Shown here: positions 14,201 through 26,399 of the stretch, piece by piece
Layout of the letters: each line of letters starts with the position of its first letter
Numbering within the stretch: the first letter of the stretch is position 1
DNA from: Metarhizium brunneum
Taxonomy: Eukaryota > Ascomycota > Sordariomycetes > Hypocreales > Clavicipitaceae
Direction: 5' to 3'
Length of the DNA: 64,000 bases
Assembly: GCF_013426205.1 (NCBI RefSeq)
Contig: NC_089427.1
Location: 868,001-932,000 of the forward strand
Notes under the pieces: model-generated
What the model was told of the DNA's origin: nothing
What the model saw: the letters and a program-made list of their open reading frames with translations, nothing else
Databases searched by the model: none
Made by a program: the position numbers and the translations under genes

Positions 14201-17200
14201 AAATATGTCCGCATCTAGCATCTAGGAACCAGCCTCCGCTGGTTGTTTTGGCACTACGTATGCCCATGTCCATAAACCGTCATCTCACAACATGCCCCCT
14301 ACCTAGCACCGCCATAATAGCACGACTTGATGGCCTTCTCCGACCACTAGCTGTGGTTTGCTGCGGAGAACATGAAATGGGATCAATGCACAGCCCTTGT
14401 GGGAGGAGGGAAATTGGCAAGTCGTATCACTTCTGCCAGTCGTGGGCGTGATGAGCAGGCTTCTGGCTTCTCGGACGGCTATTAGTCTGCTCCAAGGCTG
14501 TTTGGTTCATGGCGTTCTTGGGCTCGCGCGTCCGAGATGCATGGCGGTCCTGCCGTCTGACGGCTGCCTTGGATTAAAGTCATGTCAGTCGGCTTGCTTC
14601 GACTACATGCGTGGAACGACAAGAGACCCTCGGTGCCGTTGCCATCCCGCCCGGGACTTGCACCCGAGGGTACTAGTGATCCTCATGGACGCAAGTATAA
14701 CGGCCATGTAGGGGCACTGCAGGCCGGCCGTACAGAGGGACAACGGGGCCATGTCCTCCGAGCTGGGGCGCCGAAGATGCCACGAGGATATCATGCCGCC
14801 CCCACCGTTCTTGTCATTGTACCGCATCACGGAGTGCCGGAGGAGGGCAGCGAGCGGCCTTGGGGGTTGTTCTCAGCCCTGCGTGCCAATCTCAGCCCAG
14901 CGTTCGTCCAGCCGGTTACCAGAACCGGATGGCGGTTTCAAACTCGCGTCGCCAAGGGCATAATCTCATTGACAACAACAGCAATGTCGGTTGTAGCGCA
15001 GACCCAAGGCAAGGTACCAAAGGCAGTTGAGGCAGATATGCACCGTTTCCATGTGGTCAGGCACGTGGCGCGGTTACGTTGCGTGTTTGACTGCGTCACC
15101 GAGCAAGACAGCCCGCCGCATTTGGTGGTCGAGAACCAATGCTTATTCGCTTGTTCCTCGGTCTATATCACGAACTGTGCATTGCTGATGGGGACGGGGC
15201 GTGTGTGTTTCTGGCTGCAAGGGGGCTGATTATAACGTTGAATCTTTCGTACCGAACGGTCCGCTGGCGAAGTCTGCATACGTGGAACTTGTATCCCAAT
15301 GTACGAGTACCTCGATTCTTCAACGTGTTTTTACAGAGAGCTGACGGGGCGTAAGACGACGAGGAGAAGCAGAGTGCGAGAGTGCGCACACATACGCACA
15401 CACACCATCACAAACCGAATACATGCGTGTAATGGGAACACGGCGCCCCGGGCCTGTTCCATGAATCATCAGTTCCAACTACCCTTCGAGATGCAATGGA
15501 GGACCATCTTCGTTAATCCTAGACCCTGTCCCTTTCCGCTGCCGCTGCCGCTGCATGTCAGTGGGAACGAGAGCGTGAGCCAAAAGTGCTGAGCGAATGC
15601 AACCCAACCCGCCCTGCCACCACCTTCAATGTTCGCACCACAATCCACACTCGAGTGCCACTTTGGTCCAGGCGCATTTTTCCGCATGGGGAAGAAAAAA
15701 AAGTTCACATAGTGCCAAATGTCCTATCTGCAATGCAACGCTGTCATGTGGTCATTGCCTGGATTCTTTCACGAATGTCTCTTCTCGCGAGTTCGTCTGG
15801 TGGGAGGGGGGTGTACGCACTTGCGCACAGGACAGGTCGAAGCAAAAGAGAACAGCTGCCAAGGCCACCTCATCAATAGTTGACGCCTTGGAAAACGGCG
15901 CTGGTGAGCTCGCTCCGGTGGCGGTTTGTTGAGGTTGTCGTCAGTCGGTTGTATCGGGGTCCGTCGGCGGTGTTAACATTTTCCTCTTTTTTTTCAGCTG
16001 CGGCCGACGGGAGCGTAGGGTAACTTGGGTCGCGGGATAGGCCCTTTTTCTACTTTATTATTTTTCCGGGTTCATGTTGGAGTACGAGGTTGAGGCCGGG
16101 CGTGGAGTTTGAGTTGGGTCAGGATGTTGCAGAAGGCAGCTGTTTGCGGAGGCTGCATCTGTTAGTGGGTGGGTTTGGATCTTGGTTCCTGGGAGAAAAG
16201 GGAACTGCTAGTGAGACTGCTTGTTTAGGGTTGCACTGTATCGCAGAGGGACGTGCTGTGCCTGTGAGAGTTTGCCCATGCAAGCTTGTACGAGGCCGTG
16301 TCTGTTTTTGAGTTTGGAAAAGGGAATGGGCGTGGCAAAGAGTCTGAAGACGCTGGATTCTTTGGAACTTTGCTGTTCATGGTCCTGTCTTGGACTCTTT
16401 TGACGTTGGGTGCGTTGGATTTGCTTTTGATAGTCTCTTGTATGGATGTATTTGGCAGACTGGGCAACATCATTCATTGGTGTAGGGTATGGTCACGGCA
16501 TTGGATATATTCGCTAACAGGTAACAGATCCTTGGACGCGAAGCTAATCTGCATCTACCTAGGAGAAGAATGTCCGTTTCATATGCCAGTAGATGTTTGT
16601 TCAATTGGACGGGGATTGTAATGTCATGATATTTGACAAGTTGCTTCATTGTAGCTCAACTTGCGACAATACTTTCCACCATCTTTCACTTTGCGTGATA
16701 TCTGTCAAGAGGTTGGTACATTACAGTCAAACTCGAGCTAATACTTGCCACTCTCTGATTGTACGACGCGTGACATCTCTCGAGATATAGTTTATACAGC
16801 CAAGTTTGCACTAATGCCTCGCAGCGTCTTACAATAGAGCGCGGTATCTACATGGACTTGCTTTTTCTCATCAACTACGTGATTGCCTCTGGCTGCCGCT
16901 CAGTTCCTCCCTTTGTGTCCATTGAGATAGAACATACCGACGAAATTATACACTGCGCTTGTAATGCGAAGACGATACTTGCCGTGGCTTCCACCCGCAC
17001 AGGATTGTGAACTGCGCAATCCACCGAGATTGAGCCTCCTCGTACAATTATCTCTTGACATATTCTTAAATCCGTAGAGGGCAAGCCATCTGCACCTGCG
17101 CTAAGAAAAATGCCGCCAGATTCGACCGCCATGACGACCGTTGTTCTCGACGCCCTGGCTCAAGAGTCAACGCCATAGCCAGGCTCGTCATGTTTCCGCT

Positions 17201-17742
17201 CCATAGAGCCTGACGAGCGACGAATTGATGACAGACACCTGGACAGCAGCTCATTATAGCAACGGCGACGACATTGCCACGTCCTCGGATAGACAAACAG
17301 CACCAATCACCCCCACGGGACGAAGGGCGTCACGCACACTAGCAACACGCCCGGCTCAGATGAGAAATAGTTCCGTCAAATTTTATAGGTGTCGCTCACG
17401 AGCACCCGCAGCTAAATTAGGAAACCACTGTACGCCGTGTACTATACATGCATTTTTTAATAAAAATACCACAAAAAGAATTGTGCGCTTCACCAGCCGT
17501 AGCCGGTGACTTGATGGCTTCAAGCGGACGTGTCACTTCCCCTCCAACGGCCAACTCTGGCCAACCTGTCGCTGGCATTCCTTGCCGCAACATTGAACCT
17601 TCAGCCATGGCAGCCAGCGGCTCAACCCCCTGTCCCCGAGTGGATTCTGCAACGACGGGACGCTGGCAAAACTTTTTTCTCCTTTCTTTCTTTCCTTCTC
17701 AGCGGCGCCGTTTCAAAGGTCTACTGTGCTATCCGGGTCGGT
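5264..17742. other. About 12.5 kb without a supportable gene
   Basis: Many frames of 60-215 codons occur here, but they overlap on both strands, many begin only at non-ATG codons, and none shows a known domain or good splice structure. The longest is 14582-15229 (+). No rRNA, tRNA or transposase was recognised. The part next to 5.3 kb should hold the promoter and leader of the bZIP gene. The rest may contain non-coding RNA or diverged repeats that cannot be identified by eye. Confidence 0.5.
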
Positions 17743-18240
17743 CTATGCGAACATGCGGGACAGGGCCTCGAATAGCAGGCCGCCGAAGACGATGAAACCG
17801 AGGACACCTAGCGCCGTTAGTTGAAATGCCCACTGTCCAAAGGTACATAGCTGCCAAGGGGGGATGTGTCCATCTCAATGTGACAAGACTAAGTATCCAT
17901 GCGGCAGGGCCATGGAAAGGGGATGGCACTCGGCGCAATGCGACGAGACGTGTTCGTTCCCGATGAGGAGCCATGCGCAACTGGTGGGAAACAAGAGCGG
18001 GAGAAAAAGGGAGACTCACCGATCCAGACGGGCGAGATGGGAGACTTGGGCGTCTCCTTGGCGCGCTTCTTGATCTGGTCGTCTGACTTGCCCATGCGAG
18101 CCTCCTGCTCCTTGGCGAACTTTGCGTTTCGGCGGCGCTGCTCGAGAGTTTGGGCCTGCAAGGCGGGTGGTCAGTACGTGGCGTGTTGAGAGACGAGGTA
18201 GACGGGCGTCGAGGGGAATCGGATGTGTTGGACGAACCAT
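17743..18240 (-). CDS. YSY6: RAMP4/SERP-type ER translocon-associated protein (Ysy6 family)
   Basis: There are three exons: 18240-18238, 18155-18020 and 17807-17743. The joined product is 67 residues, the usual size for this family. It starts with an AQTLEQRRRNAKFAKEQEAR-type basic segment, continues with the KSPISPVW motif that precedes the membrane anchor, and ends with a single C-terminal transmembrane helix (VLGFIVFGGLLFEAL). RAMP4/SERP proteins are tail-anchored in the ER, bind the Sec61 translocon and stabilise membrane proteins during stress. The first coding exon appears to be only the initiator ATG, followed by a GTTCGT donor. The acceptor is TTGCAG with a CTGAC branch. Intron 2 (18019-17808) has a GTGAGT donor. 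The gene is divergent from the mitochondrial protein gene starting at 18685. Confidence 0.9.
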
Positions 18241-18684
18241 TGTGCCGGAGGATATTATTCGTACGAAAGGGGGTGGACGATGCGGGCGGCGTGGGAGCTT
18301 GCAACAGATGAAAGCGCAGACGGCAGAAAACACTTTATGTATTTGTGTTTGTTGGCGGGATGCGCGGGGACGGCTGCGTTTTCACAAAAAGATTGAAGAA
18401 GGCGACAAGATGCCAAAGTGCGTGATGGTATTCGGAGAGCGGGTGGGTGTTGATGCGAAATTGTCGACAGAGTTGAACCCGTGTCCTTGTCCGAGGCCGC
18501 GTTCCGGCCATGTGTCGTCAAGGAACCCTCGAAAAAGGGTCCCGCCACAAGCCGGACGTGTGGCTTGGGCCGCAGGTCGGGGCGGGCTTGCGGGGGAACT
18601 ATGTGGCTCGCCCTGGCACCGCCACACACACTCACGTTTTAATGCTACATCATTGAGAGCTTGCTCAAAGCCAAGCTCGACTTC
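18241..18684. promoter_or_regulatory. Bidirectional intergenic promoter
   Basis: This 444-bp stretch separates the start codons of two divergent genes, the Ysy6-type gene on minus and the mitochondrial membrane protein gene on plus, so it must hold both promoters. No clear TATA box was seen. This is an inference from gene layout, not from motifs. Confidence 0.5.
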
Positions 18685-19219
18685 ATGCTGTCGACAAGCA
18701 TGCGCGTCAACACATCTGCTGCGCCGGCACGAGCGAGGACCATGGCCCTGGAGAGGATATCGCGACCAGTTGCAATGGCTGCGTCGCGGCGATTGCCGCT
18801 TGCGGCTCGGCCGAGGGGGAGATGGTACGCGACGGCCAAGGAGCCTGGCCCAACTGTAGGTTGCGCGCAAGCACCCTGCGCCGGGTGCAGCTCGAGCTGA
18901 CACGTTGACACGATGACGCTACAGTCCCAGTTCTACAAGACGTTTACGCGACCGATTGCAAAGGTGCTCGTTGTCGCCGTCTTCTCGTACCAGCTCATCT
19001 ACTGGGGATGGGTGAAGCTCGAGGCGGACGAGCACCGACAAAAGACAGACGGTACGATGGGACAGGGCTCTTTGTTGCGGCACCTTTGCTGACGGTTTCT
19101 TTGCAGCCGAGATTGCCGACCTGGAAGCAAAGGTTGGCACCCTGGACAAGGCACTAAAGGACGATGCGGAGGCCAAAGAGGCAGAGACGCCAAAGAAGAA
19201 GAAGGGGGGCTGGTGGTGA
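18685..19219 (+). CDS. Small mitochondrial inner-membrane protein (DUF5321/Ina17-like)
   Basis: Exons are 18685-18855, 18925-19051 and 19107-19219, giving 136 residues. The N-terminus is Arg/Ala/Ser-rich and lacks acidic residues until RWYATAKE, which looks like a mitochondrial presequence with its cleavage region. Then follow SQFYKTFTRPIAKV, a single hydrophobic segment (LVVAVFSYQLIYWGW, about residues 73-87), and a charged predicted coiled coil ending KKKKGGWW. The layout resembles small fungal inner-membrane proteins of the DUF5321 type and the ATP-synthase assembly factor Ina17; this family name is from memory and less certain than the localisation. Intron 1 has a GTAGGT donor and CTACAG acceptor, intron 2 a GTACGA donor and TTGCAG acceptor. 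An internal ATG at 18913 lies inside intron 1 and would skip the presequence. Confidence 0.72.
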
Positions 19220-19437
19220 TGCCGTCAACACGCGACTCGGAGCTCGAATATACCCCACTGTCGAAGCCGAGACGAACACGTAATGGAAGGAATCAACTTG
19301 CAGTCACTGCTGGAAGACGAAGCCGACAACGAGCAGACTGCACGAGGCGGACCCCTATATATCAACGTAGGATGTCGTGTATAATACAAAGTGTACAACA
19401 CAAACAGCGGTTATACGTGTATATAAAAACCCCAACG

Positions 19438-22113
19438 CTAGTAGCGTCCATTGCTCTTCATAATGAACGGCGCCGCGATCCTGCTCGGCGTCTCGGCACG
19501 CCCTCTCTCCATCCGTCCAGGCACCACAATCGACGCAGTGGACCGAATATCGCGGCTGCTCGCCCCGACAAATACCCCGTACTCTCCGCGCTGCACCACC
19601 CACCGCTGCCTTGCGACCTGCCACTCGCTCAGATCCCGCCTGGTAAGGCCAAACTCGACCGTCGCCGACTGCCCCGGCGCCAGCCGCGCCTTTTCAAACC
19701 CGCGGAGCTGCTTCGGCGGAGCGCCAGGAATCCCCAAGTACAGCTGGGCGACTTCCTCGCCCGCCACGGAACCAGTATTGGTCACCGTGGTGCTCACCCT
19801 AGCGACAACATCCCACAAATCACCAGCATCGCCGGCAGACTCGACAAGTCCCTCGTCCTGCCAGAGCTCGACACCGCCATAGGAAAAGGTGGTGTAGCTC
19901 AGCCCGTAGCCAAACTCGTACCGGGGCGTGACGTTGCCCTCGTCAAACGCCCTGTAGTCGAGGTACACGCCCTCGGTAAAGTCGCACTGCGGGCTGGTGG
20001 TGTTGTCGGGCCCCCGGCCGCAGGGCGCATACACGGCGTAGTCGGACTCGTTCTTGGCCAGGGTATACGGCAGCTTGCCGGAGAAGTTGGCCTCTCCGTA
20101 CAGCAGCTTGACGAGGGCCGCGCCGCCATCCTGCCCGGGCAAGTGGGCGATGATGGCGGCCGTCACGTTGGGGTGCTCGATCCACCGGTCCACGAGGCGG
20201 ATCCCGGCCGCGTGGACGACGGCAATCGTGTTGGCGCATTTGGAGGCGACATTGTTCACGAGGGCGTCGCTCGGGTCGTCGTGGAGGCCGTCGCGGTCCC
20301 AGCCTTCTGTAGCCATGGCGTTGATGAAGACGAGGCAGGCTTCCGAGGCGCCGTTGACGTCGGGGTTGTCGGATGCCAGGTCCCAGTTCACCCAGGTGTT
20401 GTCCTTTTGGGCTCTTTGCTGAATAGCGCTCAGCGGCTAGACAATCTAGTTAGCTTTTTTCTTCGCCGTCACCGGTTTCCTCCGAGGTTACAGTTGAACG
20501 CACGTCGCTGATATACGCTGGAGCGTTGGAGCCAGCGCGCCCCCCGGAGATAATCGTGCCTCCCCTGGCCGCCTGGTCGAAGTGGTAGTCCTTTCCGAGG
20601 ACAGCCTGCCCCATCTCCTTGGAGGAGTAGTAGCCCAGCTGAAAAAGCACGTCTGTGTTCTTTGTCGCGGGGACGGCGGCGTCGTACCCGTACACGGACA
20701 CCATCCGCAGAGGCTTGGTGAACGGGAGCGCGTGGTTGTCATTCTTGACGAGCACGTGTCCCGAAATAGCGCCCTCCAAGAGGACAGGCTTCGACCGGGC
20801 GTCGCGGGCGTCAACCGGCTCGTGGGGCTCGGTGAGCTTCTTCATGCCGATTCCTGGCGTCGGGAAGCCCTCGTCCTGCCCGACGAGGTACCACGCCGCG
20901 AGAATCCTGCCGCGTGTCAGCCGGCAACGGCAAAGCGAGGCACCTGGCAGTGTGGGGAGACGAACCTTGTAGCCATGTCGGTGACCCTCGCCTCCTTGAC
21001 TGTGTTGTTGCGCACCGCCTCGGTCAGGTTGTCCCCCCAGGAGCCACCCAGGGGCATGAGCATATCCAAGCCCGCGTTTGCGCTGTTCAAATTGTGCTGC
21101 GCGTTCCAATCGAGCATGACGAATCCCTGATAGCCCAATTCACCCTTGAGAATGCCATTCATGAGTTTGCTGTTCTCGCAGCCGTACGTGTTGTTGATCC
21201 TGTTGTAGGAGCACATGACGGACGCGGCGCCGGCTTTGACGCCATCCATAAAAGGCCAGAGGTAGTACTCGTGGAGCGTCTTGTCATCGATATTGGACGA
21301 AACTGCCTCCACGCCGAAATAGGGGCGGCGATATGTTTCTTGCTCGTTGGCGATGAAGTGCTAAACAGCAGGGTTAGCCTTAGGGGGAGAATGTACATTG
21401 GTCATGGCGAGAACCGTGACAGAATTACCTTGAGGTTCGCCATGACACCGGCCTCCTGCATGCCCGTGATGGTCTCGGCGCCCAACGCCCCCGCGAGATA
21501 GGGATCGACCGAGAAGCCCTCCCAGTTTCTGCCGCCGAGAGGAGTTCTGCCCAGGGGACCGGCGTTGGGACCAAGCGCGATATTCACTGGGCACGATTAG
21601 CCTCGCCCGTGTCGTTGAGAGCCGAGCACCCCCGTCCCGAGTTGACGGCAGGGGACTGGACCTACCGCCCTTGGCCTTGAACTCCCTCGCCATCCACAGC
21701 CCCCTCTCGTAGGTGAGGTTCCTGTCCCAGCTGGCGCCGACGTGAAGGCCCGAGGCCCAGGCGCTCACCATGTCTGTCGCGCGGACGCCGTTGCCCGCGT
21801 CCATGAGACACAGGCCATGCCAGTTGAGGCGCGGCACGGATCCGGTGTTGCCGGCACAGGTGTTGCTCGGGTCGGCGAAGCCGCGCGTGATGTTGACCTT
21901 TTCTCCGAGGCTCATCAGGGCTACGAATGCGCGGGCCTGGACGTAGGCGTCTGCCCATTGGCCGTGGCCCCTTGCTTGTGCTGCGACGAGCTCAGCACAT
22001 GCTCAAGGTAGCAGAGATGTATGTTGTATAAACTCACGGGTTGGATATACAGGAGGCGAGACAGCAAGCGCCGCGGCTCCCATGGGCGCAAGCGCAAGCA
22101 AGACTGATTTCAT
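19438..22113 (-). CDS. Secreted GH3 beta-glucosidase
   Basis: Six exons on the minus strand: 22113-22038, 21974-21666, 21586-21429, 21360-20966, 20906-20504 and 20436-19438. All phases match and give 779 residues. The first 17 or so residues ([17 protein letters not shown]) form a signal peptide. The N-terminal GH3 barrel contains the conserved LKHF pair near residue 181 and GFVMLDW, where Asp265 is the expected nucleophile; most homologues have Ser where this has Leu264. The second domain has [11 protein letters not shown] followed by the [12 protein letters not shown] region, and the C-terminal fibronectin-III-like domain has [16 protein letters not shown]. The expected reaction is hydrolysis of terminal beta-D-glucosides such as cellobiose, outside the cell. 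Intron 4 uses a GTTCGT donor. Full length and intact; likely functional. Confidence 0.93.
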
Positions 22114-22878
22114 CGTGGAAGTGTACGCCCCTGAGAAGGCGCCCGTAGAGTCTGGAAATAAGGAAATGAAAATGAAAATGAAAATGATGATCAACAAAAA
22201 AAAAAAAATTAAAAAATTGCAGAATGTCGACAAACTCGCTGACGTTAATATTCACGACCCCCAACGCGGGGAGCAAATGTCATGCCAAGCCACCAGACAT
22301 GCACCGGCACTTTGCTGAGTGGACAGGAAATCTAATGACGTTCCAACCGGGGAGACTCGCCCGAGAAAAATGCAACCGAGGAAAGGCAGAGGATTTGCAA
22401 AACGGCGCAAATCAACCAAGGGAACCCCCACGCATGACGGAAGAATTAAAAAAATCATGGTGCACGGATTCCAGGGGCGGTCTAATCGGGTTGGTTTCCG
22501 GGCGCCACGGGTGGGCGTTGGGCTGCTGCGCCGGCAGATGGCGTCTGTCATTGGGTTTGTTCTTTGGATAATTCACTTGCTGCTGCACGCCGTTGGACGA
22601 GCGGCCTGGTCGTGGCTACAGGATTCCCATGCACAGAATTATGGGATTGTGCAACGGGACATTGATGTTCAACTTGATAATGGCAGGTAGTGCTACGTTG
22701 AATCCAAGCACGCGACCCTACAAAACATGGCACCTGAGGTCCTGGCTTTCTAATGTAGGCAAGCTTGGTCCATGCGCCGGGTTTCCATTGGCTGATGCAG
22801 CAGCGGCCACTGTCACGGCAACATTGAACCTTGCGTACTTTACCATTGTGACAAAAGTTTTACCGGTGCCTACTTAAG

Positions 22879-22916
22879 TACACTACAAAAAAGCGGACAT
22901 TACTCCTTGTAGTGTA
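22879..22916. repeat. Perfect 10-bp inverted repeat (TACACTACAA)
   Basis: TACACTACAA at 22879-22888 is exactly repeated as its reverse complement TTGTAGTGTA at 22907-22916, with an 18-base loop. It sits at the edge of an AT-rich stretch. It could be a hairpin or a remnant of transposon termini; nothing else supports either reading. Confidence 0.55.
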
Positions 22917-24656
22917 AGGGCTTTATTTTGCATTTTATACATCATCACATATGAGATACGACGGACTTGTATTTACTCTCGATAGATCGGATCGTAATGA
23001 TGTAGATAGCACGCTAACCGTATTTATCCTCGCCCTGAAAAGTCTATTAAATTGGATACTAAATAGAAGAAGCTTAAGAGCCTCGTAAAACTATTGGCGA
23101 CTCATGAGCATAAGCTACAAATTCACGTTTCTATGAACCGCGAAGAGAGTGCAGATACACCTTAGGTAGTTGACATCTTGCATTGTGCCAAGGCTGGAGG
23201 AGGGCCCTTCCCCCCACACAACATTGAAGGCCCAGGACCGCCTGGTATAGTTGGCTCAGCGAATTAAGTATCAACTTAATAGTATGGCTTTAAATATGAG
23301 CTTAAGTTTAAGTATTCATTTCTTTCCATTATTTTTCACGTAAATTTCAAGTACGTATTTTCCCCTTCATCTCCAATTCGTTTCTAGCCCCTGTTACAAG
23401 CCCTTGCACAACCTTGAAAGATGATACACAAGTTCTAGTCACAACCTGCTAATGCACGGTCAGAGGTGGGATAACGCACTTGTGGTCAAAGGGTTCTTTT
23501 CAGATGCTAAATACTCGATATCAGCTTCAAACAATATAATTCAAGCTGTAATAAATTTGCATGTCGTTACGCATTGATTGCCGCAGAGCCTTGCCTACAT
23601 CATCATCTTCCCAATACTGTGACAGCCAAAGTTGCATGTACAGCACGCAAGTGCGGGCTGCTCGAGAATATTGACCTTGTGACTTCTTGTGGCTCACATC
23701 AATGCCTGGTTGCTTGGCGTTACCTGCAATTTCCTACACGTTGACAATAGTTTGCATGAATCAGAAACCCGCCAGTCACAGTAAAACATACTTGCCAAGG
23801 CCCTGTTTGTATTGCCAGCCGTCTCAACAAAGAAGCCGACTCCATCTACGCATAGTTGGGTGTGGTTTCACAAGTCGACTGAAAACAGCTAGACGACGTG
23901 ACTCATTACGTCTGTTTGCCATCGTGAATGTCGGCACAGACTTCTGGGTGGTGCCCGATGCGATGCCCGTCAACATGCCATTTTTGGGTCGGATTGTGGC
24001 GGCGACGAACCACCGTGTTGATGGCGGTCAAGTTTGTTGACTATGGAATTTGCTTGACGGGCTTCATTTGCCGTGCTGTTTTTAGCTTGGCCTTCTAAGC
24101 CATTGGCAAGGCATCGAGATGGCCGAGCGCATCGATGCTCTGGCAGTGGTGAGTTGGGCGCCGTCGGCCCGTCGCTGGCCGTCACAAGACTCTGAGATAC
24201 CCTGAGAGACATGCATGATGTTGGCATTATGATATAGAAATTTCCCAACGGGTTGGAGATCGTGTTTGTGGCTGGCTGCCCGTTCCTTTTTGGGTGAATG
24301 ACTGCATACGCCAGACTGCTGTTCCTGGAAAGCGTCTGCAAGTGATGCTGCTGCTTACACCGACTTGGCCCAATGAAGAGCGCAGCGATCTGTGATTCTC
24401 ACCACGTCACGGCAGACGCATTTGGCCTACTGGCCACGATATCTCTTGGCACTATCGTTCAGCTGCCATCGTGCCGTGCTCAGCAATCCGTTTTGAATCA
24501 AGAGTGGTGGACAAGACGTCCTTATTTGCGGTGACGGGTGCAATGTCACCTCGGGATGAGAAGATGACTGCAGGCACTGGAGTCGTATCGCATGCCAATA
24601 AGTCTGTAGCTCGGCAGTTGACTCAAGCCCAACGCGGTCGAGACCGGAGCATCTTG

Positions 24657-24664
24657 TATATAAA
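24657..24664 (+). promoter_or_regulatory. TATA box of the 85-residue secreted protein gene
   Basis: TATATAAA lies 182 bases upstream of the ATG at 24839, in the right orientation and spacing for a core promoter with a leader of about 100-150 bases. Confidence 0.5.
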
Positions 24665-24838
24665 TATCATGGGCTTGATCTCTTTTGCCCGCTCTGTCTC
24701 CAACATATCTGCCCAAGTCTCAAGTCTTCCCCGTCGCTGCCAATAACAAAACCGCCAAAAAAACATCATATAACCATACAAGATTGTAAGTAAAGGGCAA
24801 TATTTTACAGCTCTCCCGCCTAACTGGTCCTAGGCAAG

Positions 24839-25096
24839 ATGAAGCTGTCCATCAACATGGCCACCGTGACTGCCCTGCTCGCGGCCGCGTCTGTCAGGGC
24901 CACATACTGTGTTTCCGAAGGTAGCTCGGACCCCGAGGGGTTGACCAGATCCATCTGCAGGGAGCTTAATGGCTCGGAAACATTTTCTTGTTGGATAGGG
25001 ATCTGGCGTTACAGCTATTGTTGCGATACGGGCGATAGGGAGACGCAGTTTAGAAACATTTGCACTCGTTGGGGGAGGAATGCTTCTTGCGGATGA
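24839..25096 (+). CDS. Small secreted cysteine-rich protein (85 residues)
   Basis: A single open frame with a clear signal peptide (MKLSINMATVTALLAAASVRA) and a mature part of about 64 residues with seven cysteines at 24, 40, 51, 61, 62, 75 and 84, including an adjacent CC pair. The odd number leaves one free thiol, or the protein dimerises. Size, secretion signal and cysteine density are those of fungal effector-like proteins, but no named family was recognised. A TATA box lies upstream. It stands alone in about 4 kb between the GH3 and Mediator genes. Function is not known. Confidence 0.7.
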   Translation: MKLSINMATVTALLAAASVRATYCVSEGSSDPEGLTRSICRELNGSETFSCWIGIWRYSYCCDTGDRETQFRNICTRWGRNASCG

Positions 25097-26399
25097 TCTC
25101 TCAAGAGACATAGGGTGGACATTGGTCCTCATCCGAAGGGTGTAAATTGCCCGACGTGACGGGTTTCTCTCTCTTTTAGATGGAATTGTTTGTCGCGAGT
25201 CGATGGTTTGACCTGGAAGCCAAGTTGCATCACCGTGAGGAAATGAAACACCGGTGAGAGAGTTGGCAGACCTAGCTTAGCTCGATTCAAGCCTGATTAC
25301 AGGCAGTTGACATGATGGTGACGTCTAGGTGAAGGTTAGACATGCGTGACAGGAGGCAGGCCGTTTATACGCGTGCTCTTCGAACTTTACATTGCTGCAG
25401 TTGCGATGTAAGCCATGACACTTACAGCACCCATGCCACCATTTGCCATCCGATCGCACGTTTCGACCAGGCATGGCTGGTTTCTGCGCTGATGTATCCA
25501 TGCGGCGGGACCATGCCGAACCAGAAAAAGTGAGGTGGGACATGTTGCAGGTCAACCTGAAGCCGTCGTTTGCCATGACACCTACAGCTCCTGGCATAAA
25601 ACATAGAAGCAGCCCGTCCCTGCCTTCTCCATGTCCAATCCTCGGGATAATATCCTGGCGCAGTTTGACCTCATGGTAATTTGAGTTGGCGTTTGGTGTT
25701 TAAGCAGGCTTGGGAAGAGCAGCATGCGCCGTGTTTAGCCTAGGTGCCTCCCTCCTCGAATTCACCCGCCATGTAGTCGATTGAATTTCAGCAGGAAAGG
25801 CCAGTCCGATAGTGCTTTCTGGTGTTCCAGAGAGGTCGATGGTATCATCAGCCTGGTCATTGGAAGCAGCAAATGCAGCGGGTTGTGCCTGTCCGACGCC
25901 GCATGAATTGAGGATCAATGTGTTCCCCCCATTAAACGAATGTAAAAGAACCTTTCAATAAGTATGAGAGCGATAGAACCCCCCCTTGGCGTCGTGATGC
26001 CGGGAGCTTGGATGCAGCATTGATTTGCACCGTCAGTCAGTCATGAATCACGATCCACGTCGTCGCGTGTAGTTGCCAAGCTTTCTTTCTCACTTGGCCC
26101 AATCTTGCCCCACATTGGCTGCTTCGTCCGGCAGGAGCCAGTCAGATCCGCCAGTCTTTCAAGTTGCAGTTCGTCACTCTCGGCCTCTTAAGCTTCACAT
26201 TGACGAGGCTGCAACTTTTTTTTGGCCCTTGTGGCGCGCACCAACTTGGCTGACGTCTCTTTAGCTTCGAGCATCTTTTCCTGCGCTGCCGCGCGCAGCA
26301 CCGCCTTACTCCATGGCCGCTGGTCTCCCCTGCTCCCATTCAATACGCGATAATATTTGAATCTACCCCGTTCATCGACCCCCCATCGACAACTTCGCC
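25097..26399. other. Intergenic region upstream of MED5
   Basis: No gene supported. Short frames on both strands lack domains. The right end should carry the MED5 promoter and leader. Confidence 0.5.

Larger units (their letters stand above)
22114..24838. other. Intergenic region, partly AT-rich
   Basis: No supportable gene. The first 300 bp should hold the GH3 promoter. From about 22.88 to 23.6 kb the sequence becomes visibly AT-rich and begins with a 10-bp inverted repeat, which may mark a decayed repeat. The last 200 bp hold the TATA box of the small secreted protein gene. Confidence 0.5.

Noticed and set aside
14582..15229. 215-codon plus-strand open frame, the longest in the left gene-free region
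   Set aside because: No signal peptide, domain, repeat or family resemblance; mixed composition with opposite-strand frames over the same bases. Chance frame is more likely.
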